This document shows, piece after piece, positions 30,177-38,589 of a stretch of 64,000 nt of DNA (position 1 is the stretch's first letter; each line of letters begins with the position of its first letter). The DNA is from Maribacter spongiicola. GTDB taxonomy: Bacteria > Bacteroidota > Bacteroidia > Flavobacteriales > Flavobacteriaceae. The notes under the pieces were generated by a model. It made no database searches, had not been told where the DNA came from, and worked only from the letters and a program-made list of their open reading frames with translations. The stretch spans positions 1,794,527 to 1,858,526 of the forward strand of contig NZ_SOAY01000010.1 of assembly GCF_004364165.1 (NCBI RefSeq), given 5' to 3'. The translations under genes were made by a program, and so were the position numbers.

Positions 30177-31424
30177 ATGAAGAATGTACTTATAATTGGC
30201 GGTGGCATTGTAGGATTAAGCACTGCCTATTTTTTAAATAAAGAAGGTTTTGAGGTTACCGTAATTGATAAAGGTGATATAACTTCTGGTGCATCATTCG
30301 TAAATGCAGGGTACATTACCCCAAGTCATATTATTCCGTTAGCATCGCCAGGTATGATTGCGAAGGGAATCAAGATGATGTTTAATTCTGCTAGTCCGTT
30401 TTACATGAAACCAAGACTAGATGCCGATTTTTTGAAATGGTCATGGTATTTTCATAAGTCATCAACTCCGTCTAAGGTCGAGAAGGCGATTCCTTTAATT
30501 AAGGACATAAACCTTATTAGCAGAGAGTTATTTACCGATATAAAAAATTCGGGCGATTTAGGTGATTTTCAACTAGAGCGAAAAGGTTTATTGATGCTAT
30601 ATAAAACCGAAGCGAGCTATTTACATGAAAAACAAGTTTCCGAAAGAGTTGCTTTTGAAGGGCTAGAGGTATCTGATTTAAACAAGGCAGCATTACATCA
30701 ACTAGAACCTAACGTGAATATAGATGCTGAAGGTGCCATACATTATGAATGTGATGGGCACACGACTCCGACAGAAATAATGCCCAAGTTAGTAGCATAT
30801 TTAAAGCAACAAGGTGTTATTATTAGAACAAATGAAGAAGTTCTAGATATGAAGAGTACTGGTAACACTATTAAAGAGGTAGTTACAAATAAGGGAGCTT
30901 ACAAACCAGAAGAAGTTGTTTTAGCTGCGGGCTCATGGAGTGGAGATCTGGCTAAAAAATTACAGTTGAAGTTACCACTACAAGGTGGTAAGGGGTATAG
31001 AATAAATATAGAACGTGATACGGGTATTACGATACCTGCTATATTAATGGAATCTAAAATAGCGGCTACACCTATGAAAGGGTTTACAAGATTCGCTGGT
31101 ACCATGGAGTTTTCTGGTAATAATGACATCATAAGAAATGAAAGAGTGGCGGCAATTGCTAATGGTGCAAAAGCCTTTTATCCAGATATTGATATTAACG
31201 ATACTGAAATAAAAAATGTGAAAACAGGGCTGCGACCAGTTTCACCAGATGGATTGCCATATATCGGTAAATCTACAAGAATTAAAAACCTGACTATTGC
31301 CACTGGTCATGCCATGATGGGTTGGAGTTTAGGGCCCGCTACAGGCAAGCTGGTCTCAGAGTTATTGTCTGGTACTAAGACGTCTATGAACATTGCGGCA
31401 TTTAGCCCAGATCGCACATTTTAA
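30177..31424 (+). CDS. FAD-dependent D-amino acid oxidase/dehydrogenase (cis-4-hydroxy-D-proline)
   Basis: A 415-residue DadA/DAO-type flavoenzyme with N-terminal GGGIVGLSTAYFLNKEGFEV (FAD-binding GxGxxG variant) and the C-terminal GLRPVSPDGLPYIG and ATGHAMMGWSLGPATG motifs. By position 16 bp after the epimerase it should oxidise cis-4-hydroxy-D-proline to pyrroline-4-hydroxy-2-carboxylate, completing the route with the DapA-type deaminase and the dehydrogenase. It is a single-polypeptide form, unlike multi-subunit LhpBEF-type dehydrogenases. A 123-bp gap carrying the regulatory repeats of the next gene follows. Confidence 0.88.
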   Translation: MKNVLIIGGGIVGLSTAYFLNKEGFEVTVIDKGDITSGASFVNAGYITPSHIIPLASPGMIAKGIKMMFNSASPFYMKPRLDADFLKWSWYFHKSSTPSKVEKAIPLIKDINLISRELFTDIKNSGDLGDFQLERKGLLMLYKTEASYLHEKQVSERVAFEGLEVSDLNKAALHQLEPNVNIDAEGAIHYECDGHTTPTEIMPKLVAYLKQQGVIIRTNEEVLDMKSTGNTIKEVVTNKGAYKPEEVVLAAGSWSGDLAKKLQLKLPLQGGKGYRINIERDTGITIPAILMESKIAATPMKGFTRFAGTMEFSGNNDIIRNERVAAIANGAKAFYPDIDINDTEIKNVKTGLRPVSPDGLPYIGKSTRIKNLTIATGHAMMGWSLGPATGKLVSELLSGTKTSMNIAAFSPDRTF

Positions 31425-31438
31425 AGATTGTTGAAAAA

Positions 31439-31528
31439 TACTCGTCGGCAGAGAATTACCATTCACCGATAGTAAACTGCCATTCACCTACAGCAGTTAA
31501 TTTTTATCGTAAGATTGTCAGACTTTTG
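31439..31528 (+). promoter_or_regulatory. LytTR-type regulated promoter A (three 21-bp-spaced repeats)
   Basis: Three direct repeats start at 31439, 31460 and 31481, exactly 21 bp apart (TACTCGTCGGCAG, CATTCACCGATAG, CATTCACCTACAG). The -7-like element GACTTTTG ends 47 bp after the start of the last repeat, and no proper -33 TTG is present. The same geometry occurs at three other promoters in the window. Repeat sequence and period resemble sites of LytTR regulators such as AlgR (CCGTTCGTC) and BtsR. Confidence 0.75.
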
Positions 31529-31547
31529 AATCTCAAATATTTATGTT

Positions 31548-31949
31548 ATGGATATATTACTTATCGAAGACGATTTAATAGAAGTTATGAAACTGAAACG
31601 TACCGTTTCTAAACTTAACTTGAAGCATACAATTATAGAAGCAAAAAACGGTGAAGAAGCTTTGAACTTTTTAAGATCTGGCGAGAAATTACCTGATATT
31701 ATTCTTTTAGATTTGAATATGCCAAGAATGAACGGTATTGAATTTCTAGCTATTTTAAAGGCAGATGAATTACTTCAATATTTACCTACGGTTATTTTAA
31801 CAACCTCAGAAAATAGGGCAGATTTGTTGAAATGTTATCAAGCGGGTATCGCTGGTTACGTTATCAAACCATTGAAATATGAAGATTACGAGTACAAATT
31901 AAACGCAGTTTTAGAGTACTGGAATGTTAATCAACTAGTGAAAGGCTAA
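31548..31949 (+). CDS. Single-domain CheY-like response regulator
   Basis: 133 residues forming one receiver domain: acidic pocket E7-D8-D9, phosphoacceptor D55 in LLDLNMP, T86, and K107 in VIKPLKY. It resembles the Rcp1-type stand-alone receivers that often accompany PAS or phytochrome kinases. There is no output domain, so it would shuttle phosphate or act by binding. It is preceded by promoter A and followed after 78 bp by the H-NOX gene, which has its own promoter. A feedback or branch element of the adjacent phosphorelay is likely, by inference. Confidence 0.92.
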   Translation: MDILLIEDDLIEVMKLKRTVSKLNLKHTIIEAKNGEEALNFLRSGEKLPDIILLDLNMPRMNGIEFLAILKADELLQYLPTVILTTSENRADLLKCYQAGIAGYVIKPLKYEDYEYKLNAVLEYWNVNQLVKG

Positions 31950-31975
31950 CAAAAAAGCTCATTTCACAACATTTT

Positions 31976-32007
31976 TTGCTATTTACGTATTAATTTTCCT
32001 ACGTTTG
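31976..32007 (+). promoter_or_regulatory. Bacteroidota promoter of the H-NOX operon
   Basis: TTG (31976-31978), 21 bp, then TACGTTTG (32000-32007): a complete consensus promoter with a leader of about 15 nt before the H-NOX start. Confidence 0.8.
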
Positions 32008-32027
32008 AGTGTAATTAAAAAATTCAA

Positions 32028-32570
32028 ATGAAAGGAATCGTATTTACCGAGTTTTTAGAAATGGTCGAATCTGAGTTCGGTTTAGAAACAGTCGACAATA
32101 TCATTGAGAAATCAAACTTACCTTCAGAGGGTATTTACACCTCAGTCGCTACCTATGAATTTAATGAAATGGTAGCGCTGATCACCCAACTAAGTAAAGA
32201 AGTAGATTTACCTGCCGGAGATTTAATCTATGCATTCGGACTTTACTTGTTTTCAAGTTTAAAGAATGCACACCCAGAGGTTATACAAAGCTACAAATCG
32301 CCAATAGGGTTATTATATTCTATTGAAGATCATATACATGTTCATGTAAAAAAGCTTTATCCAGAAGCTGAACTGCCTACCTTTAAAATTCTTGAAAAGA
32401 CCGATAGCTCTATATCTATGATATATTCTTCATCTAGGGGGCTATACAGATTGGCACACGGTTTAATTGAAAAAGCATTTGAACACTTTAATGGCAAAGC
32501 CGATATTACTTATGAACTTCTTAAAGAAGACGGTACTGAAGTGAAATTTGATGTTGTACAACATGGATAA
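32028..32570 (+). CDS. H-NOX heme nitric oxide/oxygen-binding sensor
   Basis: A 180-residue stand-alone H-NOX protein. The proximal heme ligand is H102 (IEDHIHVHV) and the heme propionate clamp YxSxR is Y133-S135-R137, both at the family's canonical positions. Stand-alone H-NOX proteins sense NO (or O2 in some anaerobes) and control a partner histidine kinase or cyclic-di-GMP enzyme encoded beside them. The residues that give O2 stability in the Thermoanaerobacter protein (W9, N74) are not evident here, which leans to NO. It overlaps the start of the following PAS kinase by 8 bp, its likely partner. Confidence 0.93.
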   Translation: MKGIVFTEFLEMVESEFGLETVDNIIEKSNLPSEGIYTSVATYEFNEMVALITQLSKEVDLPAGDLIYAFGLYLFSSLKNAHPEVIQSYKSPIGLLYSIEDHIHVHVKKLYPEAELPTFKILEKTDSSISMIYSSSRGLYRLAHGLIEKAFEHFNGKADITYELLKEDGTEVKFDVVQHG

Positions 32571-34926
32571 TAAAGAAGTACTTCTCTTAAAGAAAGCGCT
32601 TGAAAGACAGAAAAAGGCGCGGCAACAAGCTGAGAATATCTTGGAGCAAAAATCTAAGGAGCTGTACGATGTTACCAGTCATCTAAGGGAATCTAATAAT
32701 AAACTTGAAAATTTATTAAGTGAAAAAACATCTGAATTAGATGGTGTTTTTATAAATATTATTGATCCATATGTAGTAATGGATCTTCAGTTCAATGTAA
32801 TTAATATGAACAGGTCGGCCAAAGAATTCTTAGGTTTTGATCATGTTGAAAAATTAGTTAATCTTTCTCAATTTATTCATCCAGATTTTTTAGATTATAC
32901 CCAAGAATCAATGGCTTCAATGTTAGAGGTCGGCAGTTTAAAGAATTACCGTGCCAAGATTTTTGTTGCTGAGGGTGAAGAAAAGTGGGTTCAGATCAAT
33001 GCTAGTCTTATTTATGATAAACATAGAAGACCAATTGCAGCACAAGGAATTATTAGAGATATTACCCAAGAAACAGAAGTGAAAAGACTTGTTGCAGAAC
33101 AAAAGGCGCAATTAGATATTATCGTTGAGAACTCTCCATTAGGTATTGTTTTGTCAATAGATGGTAAAATTGTTAAAACTAACAGTACTTTTACCAATAT
33201 GCTTGGGTATAAGGAGTTAGGTCTTAAAAATGTTACTTTTAAATCAATTTCTGAACCTGAAAATGAATTAGAAAATAGTCTTTCATTAGATAAAATGTGT
33301 GCAGGTGAATTAGATGAATTTACGGAAATCTGGAAATTTAAGAAAAACGACGGTTCTACCATTATGGCAAAAACCATGATGACCGCTATACACGACGAGC
33401 ATAGAAAAAAAGACTATCAGGTAGCCATAATAGAAGATATCTCTAAACAGTTAGAAGCCGATAGAAAACTAAAAGCTTCTGAAAATAGATTATCTGCATT
33501 AATTTCGAACTTACAGACTGGGGTATTATTAGAAGACGAAGATGGTAAAATTGCATTGACCAATCAAATGTTCTGTAATATATTCGATATAAAAGATAAT
33601 CCTGAAAATCTTATTGGTATAGACTGTGAAGAATCTGAACAAGAAAATAAAAAGTTTTTTAAAAAACCCAAGGCATTCGTTAATAGAATACAAGAAATTC
33701 TTGCTAAAAAAGAGACTGTTCTTGCCGATGAGCTAGAGATGATCGACGGTAGAATTTTGGCAAGAGATTTTATTCCTATTAAAAATGATGGTGATTATAA
33801 AGGGCACTTATGGGCTTATCAAGATATTACGATCAGTAAAAATTATAGAAAAAATTTAGAAACGCAGCGAGAGAAATACGGTAGTATTATCGCAAATATG
33901 AATTTAGGCCTGGTTGAGGTCGATAATGAAGATGTCATACAAATGGTCAACCAAAGCTTTTGTACAATGAGTGGCTTTGAAAGAGAAGAACTTATTGGTG
34001 AAGTAGCTTCTAATATTGTCAAGGTTAAAGACAGAAGCATAATAAAAGAGAAAAATCAGAATAGATTAGACGGTAGATCAGAGTCATATGAAGTTGAAGT
34101 AATCGATAAAAATCAAAATATAAAACACTGGCTTATAAGTGGTGCACCTAGGTATGATGATGCTGGTGCTATTATAGGTTCTATTGGTATTCATTTAGAT
34201 ATTACAGATCAAAAACTATTAGAAATTCAGAAAGAGAAATTATTAAAAGATTTAGAGAATAGTAACCAAGGTTTACAAGAGTATGCTCATATTGTTTCTC
34301 ATGACCTTAAATCTCCACTTAGAAGTATAAGTGCATTGGCAACCTGGTTAAGTGATGATTATAAGGATGTTCTAGATGAAGGTGGTCGACAGAATCTTGA
34401 GTTAATGCAAGAGAAAGTTGCCTCTATGGATAAGTTGATCCACGGTATTCTTGAATATTCAACAGCCAATAGCTCTGCCTTAGATGATTCTAAAGTTGAT
34501 TTAAATACGGTTATAACCGACATTGGCGAAACAATATATATTCCAGAACATGTACAATTAGTAGTGCCAGTGCCATTACCAACGATAATGGCAGACAGAA
34601 TTAAAATGCACCAAGTTTTTCAAAATATTATCGGTAATGCCGTAGTGCATATCGAAAGAGAAGTAGGTCTAGTTGAAGTACTTTATAAAGATGATGGCGA
34701 TTTCTGGCAATTTACCATTAGCGATAATGGGGTGGGTATACCAGAAGAATATCATAAAAAGATTTTTGACATTTTTCAGTCTATAGGTAATAATGAAAGA
34801 TCAACAGGTATCGGACTTTCAATAGTTAAGAAAATAGTTGATCGCTACCAAGGTAGCGTTTGGGTAGATAGTGTAGTTGGCGAAGGTACCCAATTTCATT
34901 TTACCATTAAAAAAGACCATAACTAA
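32563..34926 (+). CDS. Soluble histidine kinase with four PAS domains, probable H-NOX partner
   Basis: About 787 residues. An N-terminal coiled coil (about 1-60) precedes four PAS domains (about 50-170, 185-300, 310-425, 430-550). A HisKA dimerisation domain (H-box YAHIVSHDLKSPLRS) and HATPase domain follow (N-box QVFQNIIGNAV, G1 DNGVGIP, G2 STGIGLSIVKK). There is no membrane segment, fitting a cytosolic sensor. The frame extends upstream to a TTG at 32548, but the ATG at 32563 is the natural start and overlaps the H-NOX stop. Coupled translation with H-NOX indicates a sensor-kinase complex. The kinase is certain; regulation by H-NOX is inferred from family precedent. Confidence 0.92.
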   Translation: MDNKEVLLLKKALERQKKARQQAENILEQKSKELYDVTSHLRESNNKLENLLSEKTSELDGVFINIIDPYVVMDLQFNVINMNRSAKEFLGFDHVEKLVNLSQFIHPDFLDYTQESMASMLEVGSLKNYRAKIFVAEGEEKWVQINASLIYDKHRRPIAAQGIIRDITQETEVKRLVAEQKAQLDIIVENSPLGIVLSIDGKIVKTNSTFTNMLGYKELGLKNVTFKSISEPENELENSLSLDKMCAGELDEFTEIWKFKKNDGSTIMAKTMMTAIHDEHRKKDYQVAIIEDISKQLEADRKLKASENRLSALISNLQTGVLLEDEDGKIALTNQMFCNIFDIKDNPENLIGIDCEESEQENKKFFKKPKAFVNRIQEILAKKETVLADELEMIDGRILARDFIPIKNDGDYKGHLWAYQDITISKNYRKNLETQREKYGSIIANMNLGLVEVDNEDVIQMVNQSFCTMSGFEREELIGEVASNIVKVKDRSIIKEKNQNRLDGRSESYEVEVIDKNQNIKHWLISGAPRYDDAGAIIGSIGIHLDITDQKLLEIQKEKLLKDLENSNQGLQEYAHIVSHDLKSPLRSISALATWLSDDYKDVLDEGGRQNLELMQEKVASMDKLIHGILEYSTANSSALDDSKVDLNTVITDIGETIYIPEHVQLVVPVPLPTIMADRIKMHQVFQNIIGNAVVHIEREVGLVEVLYKDDGDFWQFTISDNGVGIPEEYHKKIFDIFQSIGNNERSTGIGLSIVKKIVDRYQGSVWVDSVVGEGTQFHFTIKKDHN

Positions 34927-34936
34927 TACATTAAGG

Positions 34937-36067
34937 ATGAAAATAGTTCAAGCAATAAAGAAGCCTAATGAGTCTTTTGTAGTCACTGATTCAAAAAAAC
35001 TAGAAGAACCTTTAGTGTTGGTTTTTGGTAATAGATATATGTTGGAAAGTGAACATATTTATGATGAGGTAAAACAGTTGTTCCCGAACGGGCATATTGT
35101 TTTTGGTACAACCTCTGGTGAAATTATAGATGATAATGTTTTAGACGGATGCGTTGTTTTAACTGCTATAGAATTTGAAAAAAGTTCCATACTGGTTAAA
35201 AGAAATAATGTAGCAGATTTTAAAAATGATGATAAAAAATTGGGAGAGAGTCTTATAGCAGAATTCCCTAAAGAGAATTTGAAACATTTATTTGTAATAT
35301 CTGAAGGTAGTACCGTTAATGGAAGTGCTCTTATTGAAGGACTTGAAAATTTGAAAGATGCAACTTTTGGACTATCTGGCGGTTTATGTGGTGATGATGA
35401 TCGTTTTGAACGTACATTGGCATCTTATAACGAAAACCCTAAAGAAGGTGAAATTATAGCCATAGGTTTTTATGGCGATACCTTAGAAATCACCAGTTCT
35501 AATTATGGTGGTTGGACTACTTTTGGACCAGAACGTATTATTACAAAATCTGAGGGTAATGTACTTTACGAGCTAGATGGTAAACCTGCATTAGATCTCT
35601 ACAAAACATATTTAGGTGAAAAAGCAAATGAATTGCCAAAGTCGGCATTGCTATACCCGTTAAGTGTTAAGGTGACCGAAGATGCTGAACCTTTGGTAAG
35701 AACAATTCTTAATATAGACGATAAGGAAAATACAATGACACTTGCAGGTGACATACCAGAAGGCGCAAGGGTGCAATTAATGATGTCTTCGGTAGATGAT
35801 ATAGCAAATGGAGCTTTTCATGCAGCAGAGCTCGCTATGGGTGGTAGAATAAAATCTCCAGAACTTGCATTATTGATTAGTTGTGTTGGCAGAAAGTTGG
35901 TCATGGATCAACGTACAGAAGAAGAAATCGAAGAAGTTAAATCGGTAATTGGAGATAGTACGGTAATAAGCGGATTTTATTCCTATGGCGAAATGGCACC
36001 TTTTAGTGGTCAAGATAGTTGTAAATTGCACAATCAGACCATGACTTTAACCTTATTTAGCGAATAA
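34937..36067 (+). CDS. FIST domain protein (NosP-like candidate nitric oxide sensor)
   Basis: 376 residues with FIST N (about 20-200: VLVFGNRYM, HIVFGTTSGEI, GLSGGLCGDDDRF) and FIST C (about 210-370: ALDLYKTYLG, ALLISCVGRKLVMDQRT, GFYSYGEMAP). FIST proteins are sensory. The NosP class is a heme-binding NO sensor encoded next to NahK-type kinases in Pseudomonas, Shewanella, Vibrio and Legionella. The frame opens at 34877, but the ATG at 34937 follows an AAGG and removes the overlap with the kinase. Its stop overlaps the next kinase's start (TAATG). Domain secure; NO binding is inference. Confidence 0.88.
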   Translation: MKIVQAIKKPNESFVVTDSKKLEEPLVLVFGNRYMLESEHIYDEVKQLFPNGHIVFGTTSGEIIDDNVLDGCVVLTAIEFEKSSILVKRNNVADFKNDDKKLGESLIAEFPKENLKHLFVISEGSTVNGSALIEGLENLKDATFGLSGGLCGDDDRFERTLASYNENPKEGEIIAIGFYGDTLEITSSNYGGWTTFGPERIITKSEGNVLYELDGKPALDLYKTYLGEKANELPKSALLYPLSVKVTEDAEPLVRTILNIDDKENTMTLAGDIPEGARVQLMMSSVDDIANGAFHAAELAMGGRIKSPELALLISCVGRKLVMDQRTEEEIEEVKSVIGDSTVISGFYSYGEMAPFSGQDSCKLHNQTMTLTLFSE

Positions 36068-37131
36068 TGCATTCCCTGTTAAAAAGACAAATTAGAAAAT
36101 ATTTACCTGAAGATATAGAATCGCATCCTGCAATGGTACCCTTTTTAGATGCTATAGAAAAGTCGTATGAAAATTATGATGATAAATTTTCTATGCTCCA
36201 TAGAGCTTCAACGATAAGTTCAGATGAATTATTTGAAGCCAATAAAAAATTACGAAAAGAAGCTGACCAGCAAAAAAAAATTCTAGTATCCCTAGAAAAT
36301 ACTATTCGTAGTCTTACGGAGAATTTAAGTGAAGAACAACTTTTCGGTGAAAATGTTAAAGATGACTTCAATGCAGAAGATTTAGCCGCATACATAAGTA
36401 ATTTGGCAACGAAGGTTTCTGAGATGACTACAGAAAAAGACAAACTTCTAAAGAGTTTAGAAAGCCAAAATCAATCTCTAAACAACTATGCGCAAATGGT
36501 TTCGCATGATTTAAAATCGCCCATAAGAAACATCAATGCGTTAATGAACTGGATAATGGATGATGAGAAAGAAAAGTTTTCTGCTACCAGTAAAGACAAT
36601 TGCTCATTGGTATCGCAGAACCTTACTAAGATGGATAAGCTAATTACAGGCATTCTTAACCATGCAACCATGGGCGAAACTGAAGAACATAGAGTTACAT
36701 TTAGTTTAGAAGAGAGCTTAAAAGATATTGAACAAACTATTTATGTTCCTGAAAATATATCTTTTGAGTATGCAGATAACTTACCGCAAATGGTTTTTGA
36801 AAGAGCTCGTTTAGAGCAGTTGTTCATGAACCTTTTTACCAATGCCGTTACCGCAACAGAAAATGTTGAAAAAGGAGTTATATCAGTTGGTTATGAGCCA
36901 GATGACGCCTATTGGAAATTTAGTGTTTCTGATAATGGCAAGGGAATACCAGAAAAACATCAAAAAGGAATTTTTGAAATGTTTAAAAAGCTGGAGACAG
37001 CCAATAATGCTACCGGCATCGGACTTGCAATTGTGAAGAAAATTGCAGTACTTTATGAAGGCGATGTTCGGTTAGAATCAGAAGAAAACGTTGGTACTAC
37101 GTTTTATATCACATTAAAAAAGAATTCATGA
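36067..37131 (+). CDS. Soluble histidine kinase paired with the FIST protein
   Basis: 354 residues, cytosolic. The N-terminal 85 residues (PAMVPFLDAIEKSYENYDD and SSDELFEANKKLRKEA) match the helical linker common to NahK-like and FIST-associated kinases. A coiled coil comes next, then HisKA with YAQMVSHDLKSPIRN, and HATPase with N-box QLFMNLFTNAV, G1 DNGKGIP, G2 ATGIGLAIVKK. There is no PAS domain of its own, so input probably comes from the FIST protein, to which it is translationally coupled. It overlaps the Hpt gene by 4 bp. Confidence 0.92.
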   Translation: MHSLLKRQIRKYLPEDIESHPAMVPFLDAIEKSYENYDDKFSMLHRASTISSDELFEANKKLRKEADQQKKILVSLENTIRSLTENLSEEQLFGENVKDDFNAEDLAAYISNLATKVSEMTTEKDKLLKSLESQNQSLNNYAQMVSHDLKSPIRNINALMNWIMDDEKEKFSATSKDNCSLVSQNLTKMDKLITGILNHATMGETEEHRVTFSLEESLKDIEQTIYVPENISFEYADNLPQMVFERARLEQLFMNLFTNAVTATENVEKGVISVGYEPDDAYWKFSVSDNGKGIPEKHQKGIFEMFKKLETANNATGIGLAIVKKIAVLYEGDVRLESEENVGTTFYITLKKNS

Positions 37132-37448
37132 TAGAACAACCTAACCTTAATTATGTAGACGAGCTTGCTGGTGACGATATCGCTTTCAGAAATCAGTTTC
37201 TTGATATCATTAAAATGGAGTTTCCTTTGGAAAAAGAAGAGTACTTTGGTCATGTAAAAAATACGAGAGTAAAAGAAACTGCCGAAATCGTTCATAAGCT
37301 AAAGCATAAGTTCAATATTTTAGGAATGGAAAATTCTTATAAGCTAGCAGTAGCCTATGAAATGGAATTATTGAACGGAAAGCACGATAGTCAATCTAAA
37401 TTCGTGGAAGTATTAGATACTATTGAAGAATACATTAAAACTATTTAA
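37128..37448 (+). CDS. Histidine phosphotransfer (Hpt) protein
   Basis: 106 residues, one helical Hpt domain with the phosphoacceptor H56 in AEIVHKLKHKFNILGM, matching the HxLKG-type signature with a KHK variant where GSS or GAS is usual. Hpt proteins relay phosphate between receivers. Its ATG overlaps the kinase stop (ATGA) and it sits immediately before the LytTR regulator (start in the next codon after its stop), so a kinase-receiver-Hpt-receiver relay is plausible with the neighbouring single-domain receiver as intermediate. Confidence 0.88.
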   Translation: MIEQPNLNYVDELAGDDIAFRNQFLDIIKMEFPLEKEEYFGHVKNTRVKETAEIVHKLKHKFNILGMENSYKLAVAYEMELLNGKHDSQSKFVEVLDTIEEYIKTI

Positions 37449-38159
37449 ATGAACTGTATTATAATCGATGATGAAGCCACTGCAAGATTAGTTGTTAGGC
37501 AACTTTGTTCAAAAATACCCGAGCTTGATGTTATTGAAGAATTTGACAACGCCATTTCGGCAATCAAGTTTTTAAATCAACAGAATATTGATGTAATTTT
37601 TCTAGATATTCACATGGCTGGTTTTAGTGGTGTCGATTTTATACAAACACTTAAAGATCCACCAAAAGTAGTTATGACTACTTCTGACACCGATTTTGCA
37701 ATAGCTGCTTATGAATATGAGTGTATTGTTGATTACTTGGTGAAACCGATTACCCTAGAGCGTTTTGAAAAAAGTATAGAAAAAATTAAGAATACTTCTG
37801 TCAAAAAGCCACAAGCGTTAGGAGCAACACCACAAAATTCATCTGAAGGTGAAGATTTGTATATTAATATTGACAGAAGGTTAATTAAATTAAAACTCAA
37901 CGAAATTTTGGTCATTGAAGCCAAAGGTGATTACATCGATGTTAAAACAGAGAAAGAAGACCATAGAGTACATACTACCTTGAAAAAAATAAAAGATAAA
38001 TTACCTGAAAAACTGTTTCTGCAAATACATAGATCGTATATTATCAACTTTACCAAAATTATTGATATAGAAGATAATAGTGTGCTTATTGCTAAAAATG
38101 TTGTGCCTATTAGCCGCTCTAACCGCCCAGAGTTAATGAGGCGATTAAATTTGCTTTAA
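37449..38159 (+). CDS. LytTR-family response regulator
   Basis: 236 residues: receiver (1-120, phosphoacceptor D53 in FLDIHMAGFSG, T81-T82, K near 103 in YLVKPI), a linker, and a C-terminal LytTR DNA-binding domain (about 137-236, with VIEAKGDYIDVKT and FLQIHRSYIINFTKI). LytTR regulators bind direct repeats spaced about two helical turns, just the geometry found in four promoters of this window. It is the last gene of the H-NOX/FIST signalling operon and the obvious candidate to read those repeats. The domain call is secure; the target link is inference. Confidence 0.94.
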   Translation: MNCIIIDDEATARLVVRQLCSKIPELDVIEEFDNAISAIKFLNQQNIDVIFLDIHMAGFSGVDFIQTLKDPPKVVMTTSDTDFAIAAYEYECIVDYLVKPITLERFEKSIEKIKNTSVKKPQALGATPQNSSEGEDLYINIDRRLIKLKLNEILVIEAKGDYIDVKTEKEDHRVHTTLKKIKDKLPEKLFLQIHRSYIINFTKIIDIEDNSVLIAKNVVPISRSNRPELMRRLNLL

Positions 38160-38175
38160 TTTTAAAAGCTAATTT

Positions 38176-38589
38176 CTACCAATTTTCGTGGTAAATTTTT
38201 TTGAAAATTTCTGCTAATTGATCTTTATTTACTGGCTTGACTACATACCCTGTCAACTCTTCAAAACTAGATGCTCTTTTTACGTCGCTATCGCGCATAG
38301 ATGAGCTGACCATGTAAATATTAATGTTATTAATAATTTTAGGTTTCAGTTTTTTGAATTCGTTTAAAAAGCCCCAGCCATCTAAAAATGGCATATTTAT
38401 ATCTAAAAATATAACCTCAGGTAGTTCAACCTTCTCTTCAGTACATTTTGAGATATATTCAACGGCTTGTTCTCCGTCTGTAAATGTGGTGACCACCAAT
38501 TCATTCGATAATTGATGTATGGTTTTTTCCATTAAATACAAATACAGTTCGTCGTCATCGACTAGTAAAATGTTTGGTTTTGTGTTCAT
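38176..38589 (-). CDS. Single-domain response regulator partnered with the downstream-strand sensor kinase
   Basis: 137 residues, a receiver only: D11-D12-D13, phosphoacceptor D63 in IFLDINMPFLDGW, S-S around VSSSM, and K near 118 in YVVKPVNK. It overlaps the end of the sensor kinase by 4 bp (ATGA), so the two form a two-component pair. As with many Rcp1-like receivers there is no output domain, so it acts by protein contact or phosphotransfer. It converges on the LytTR gene with a 16-bp gap that has no strong terminator. Confidence 0.9.
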   Translation of the reverse strand: MNTKPNILLVDDDELYLYLMEKTIHQLSNELVVTTFTDGEQAVEYISKCTEEKVELPEVIFLDINMPFLDGWGFLNEFKKLKPKIINNINIYMVSSSMRDSDVKRASSFEELTGYVVKPVNKDQLAEIFKKIYHENW

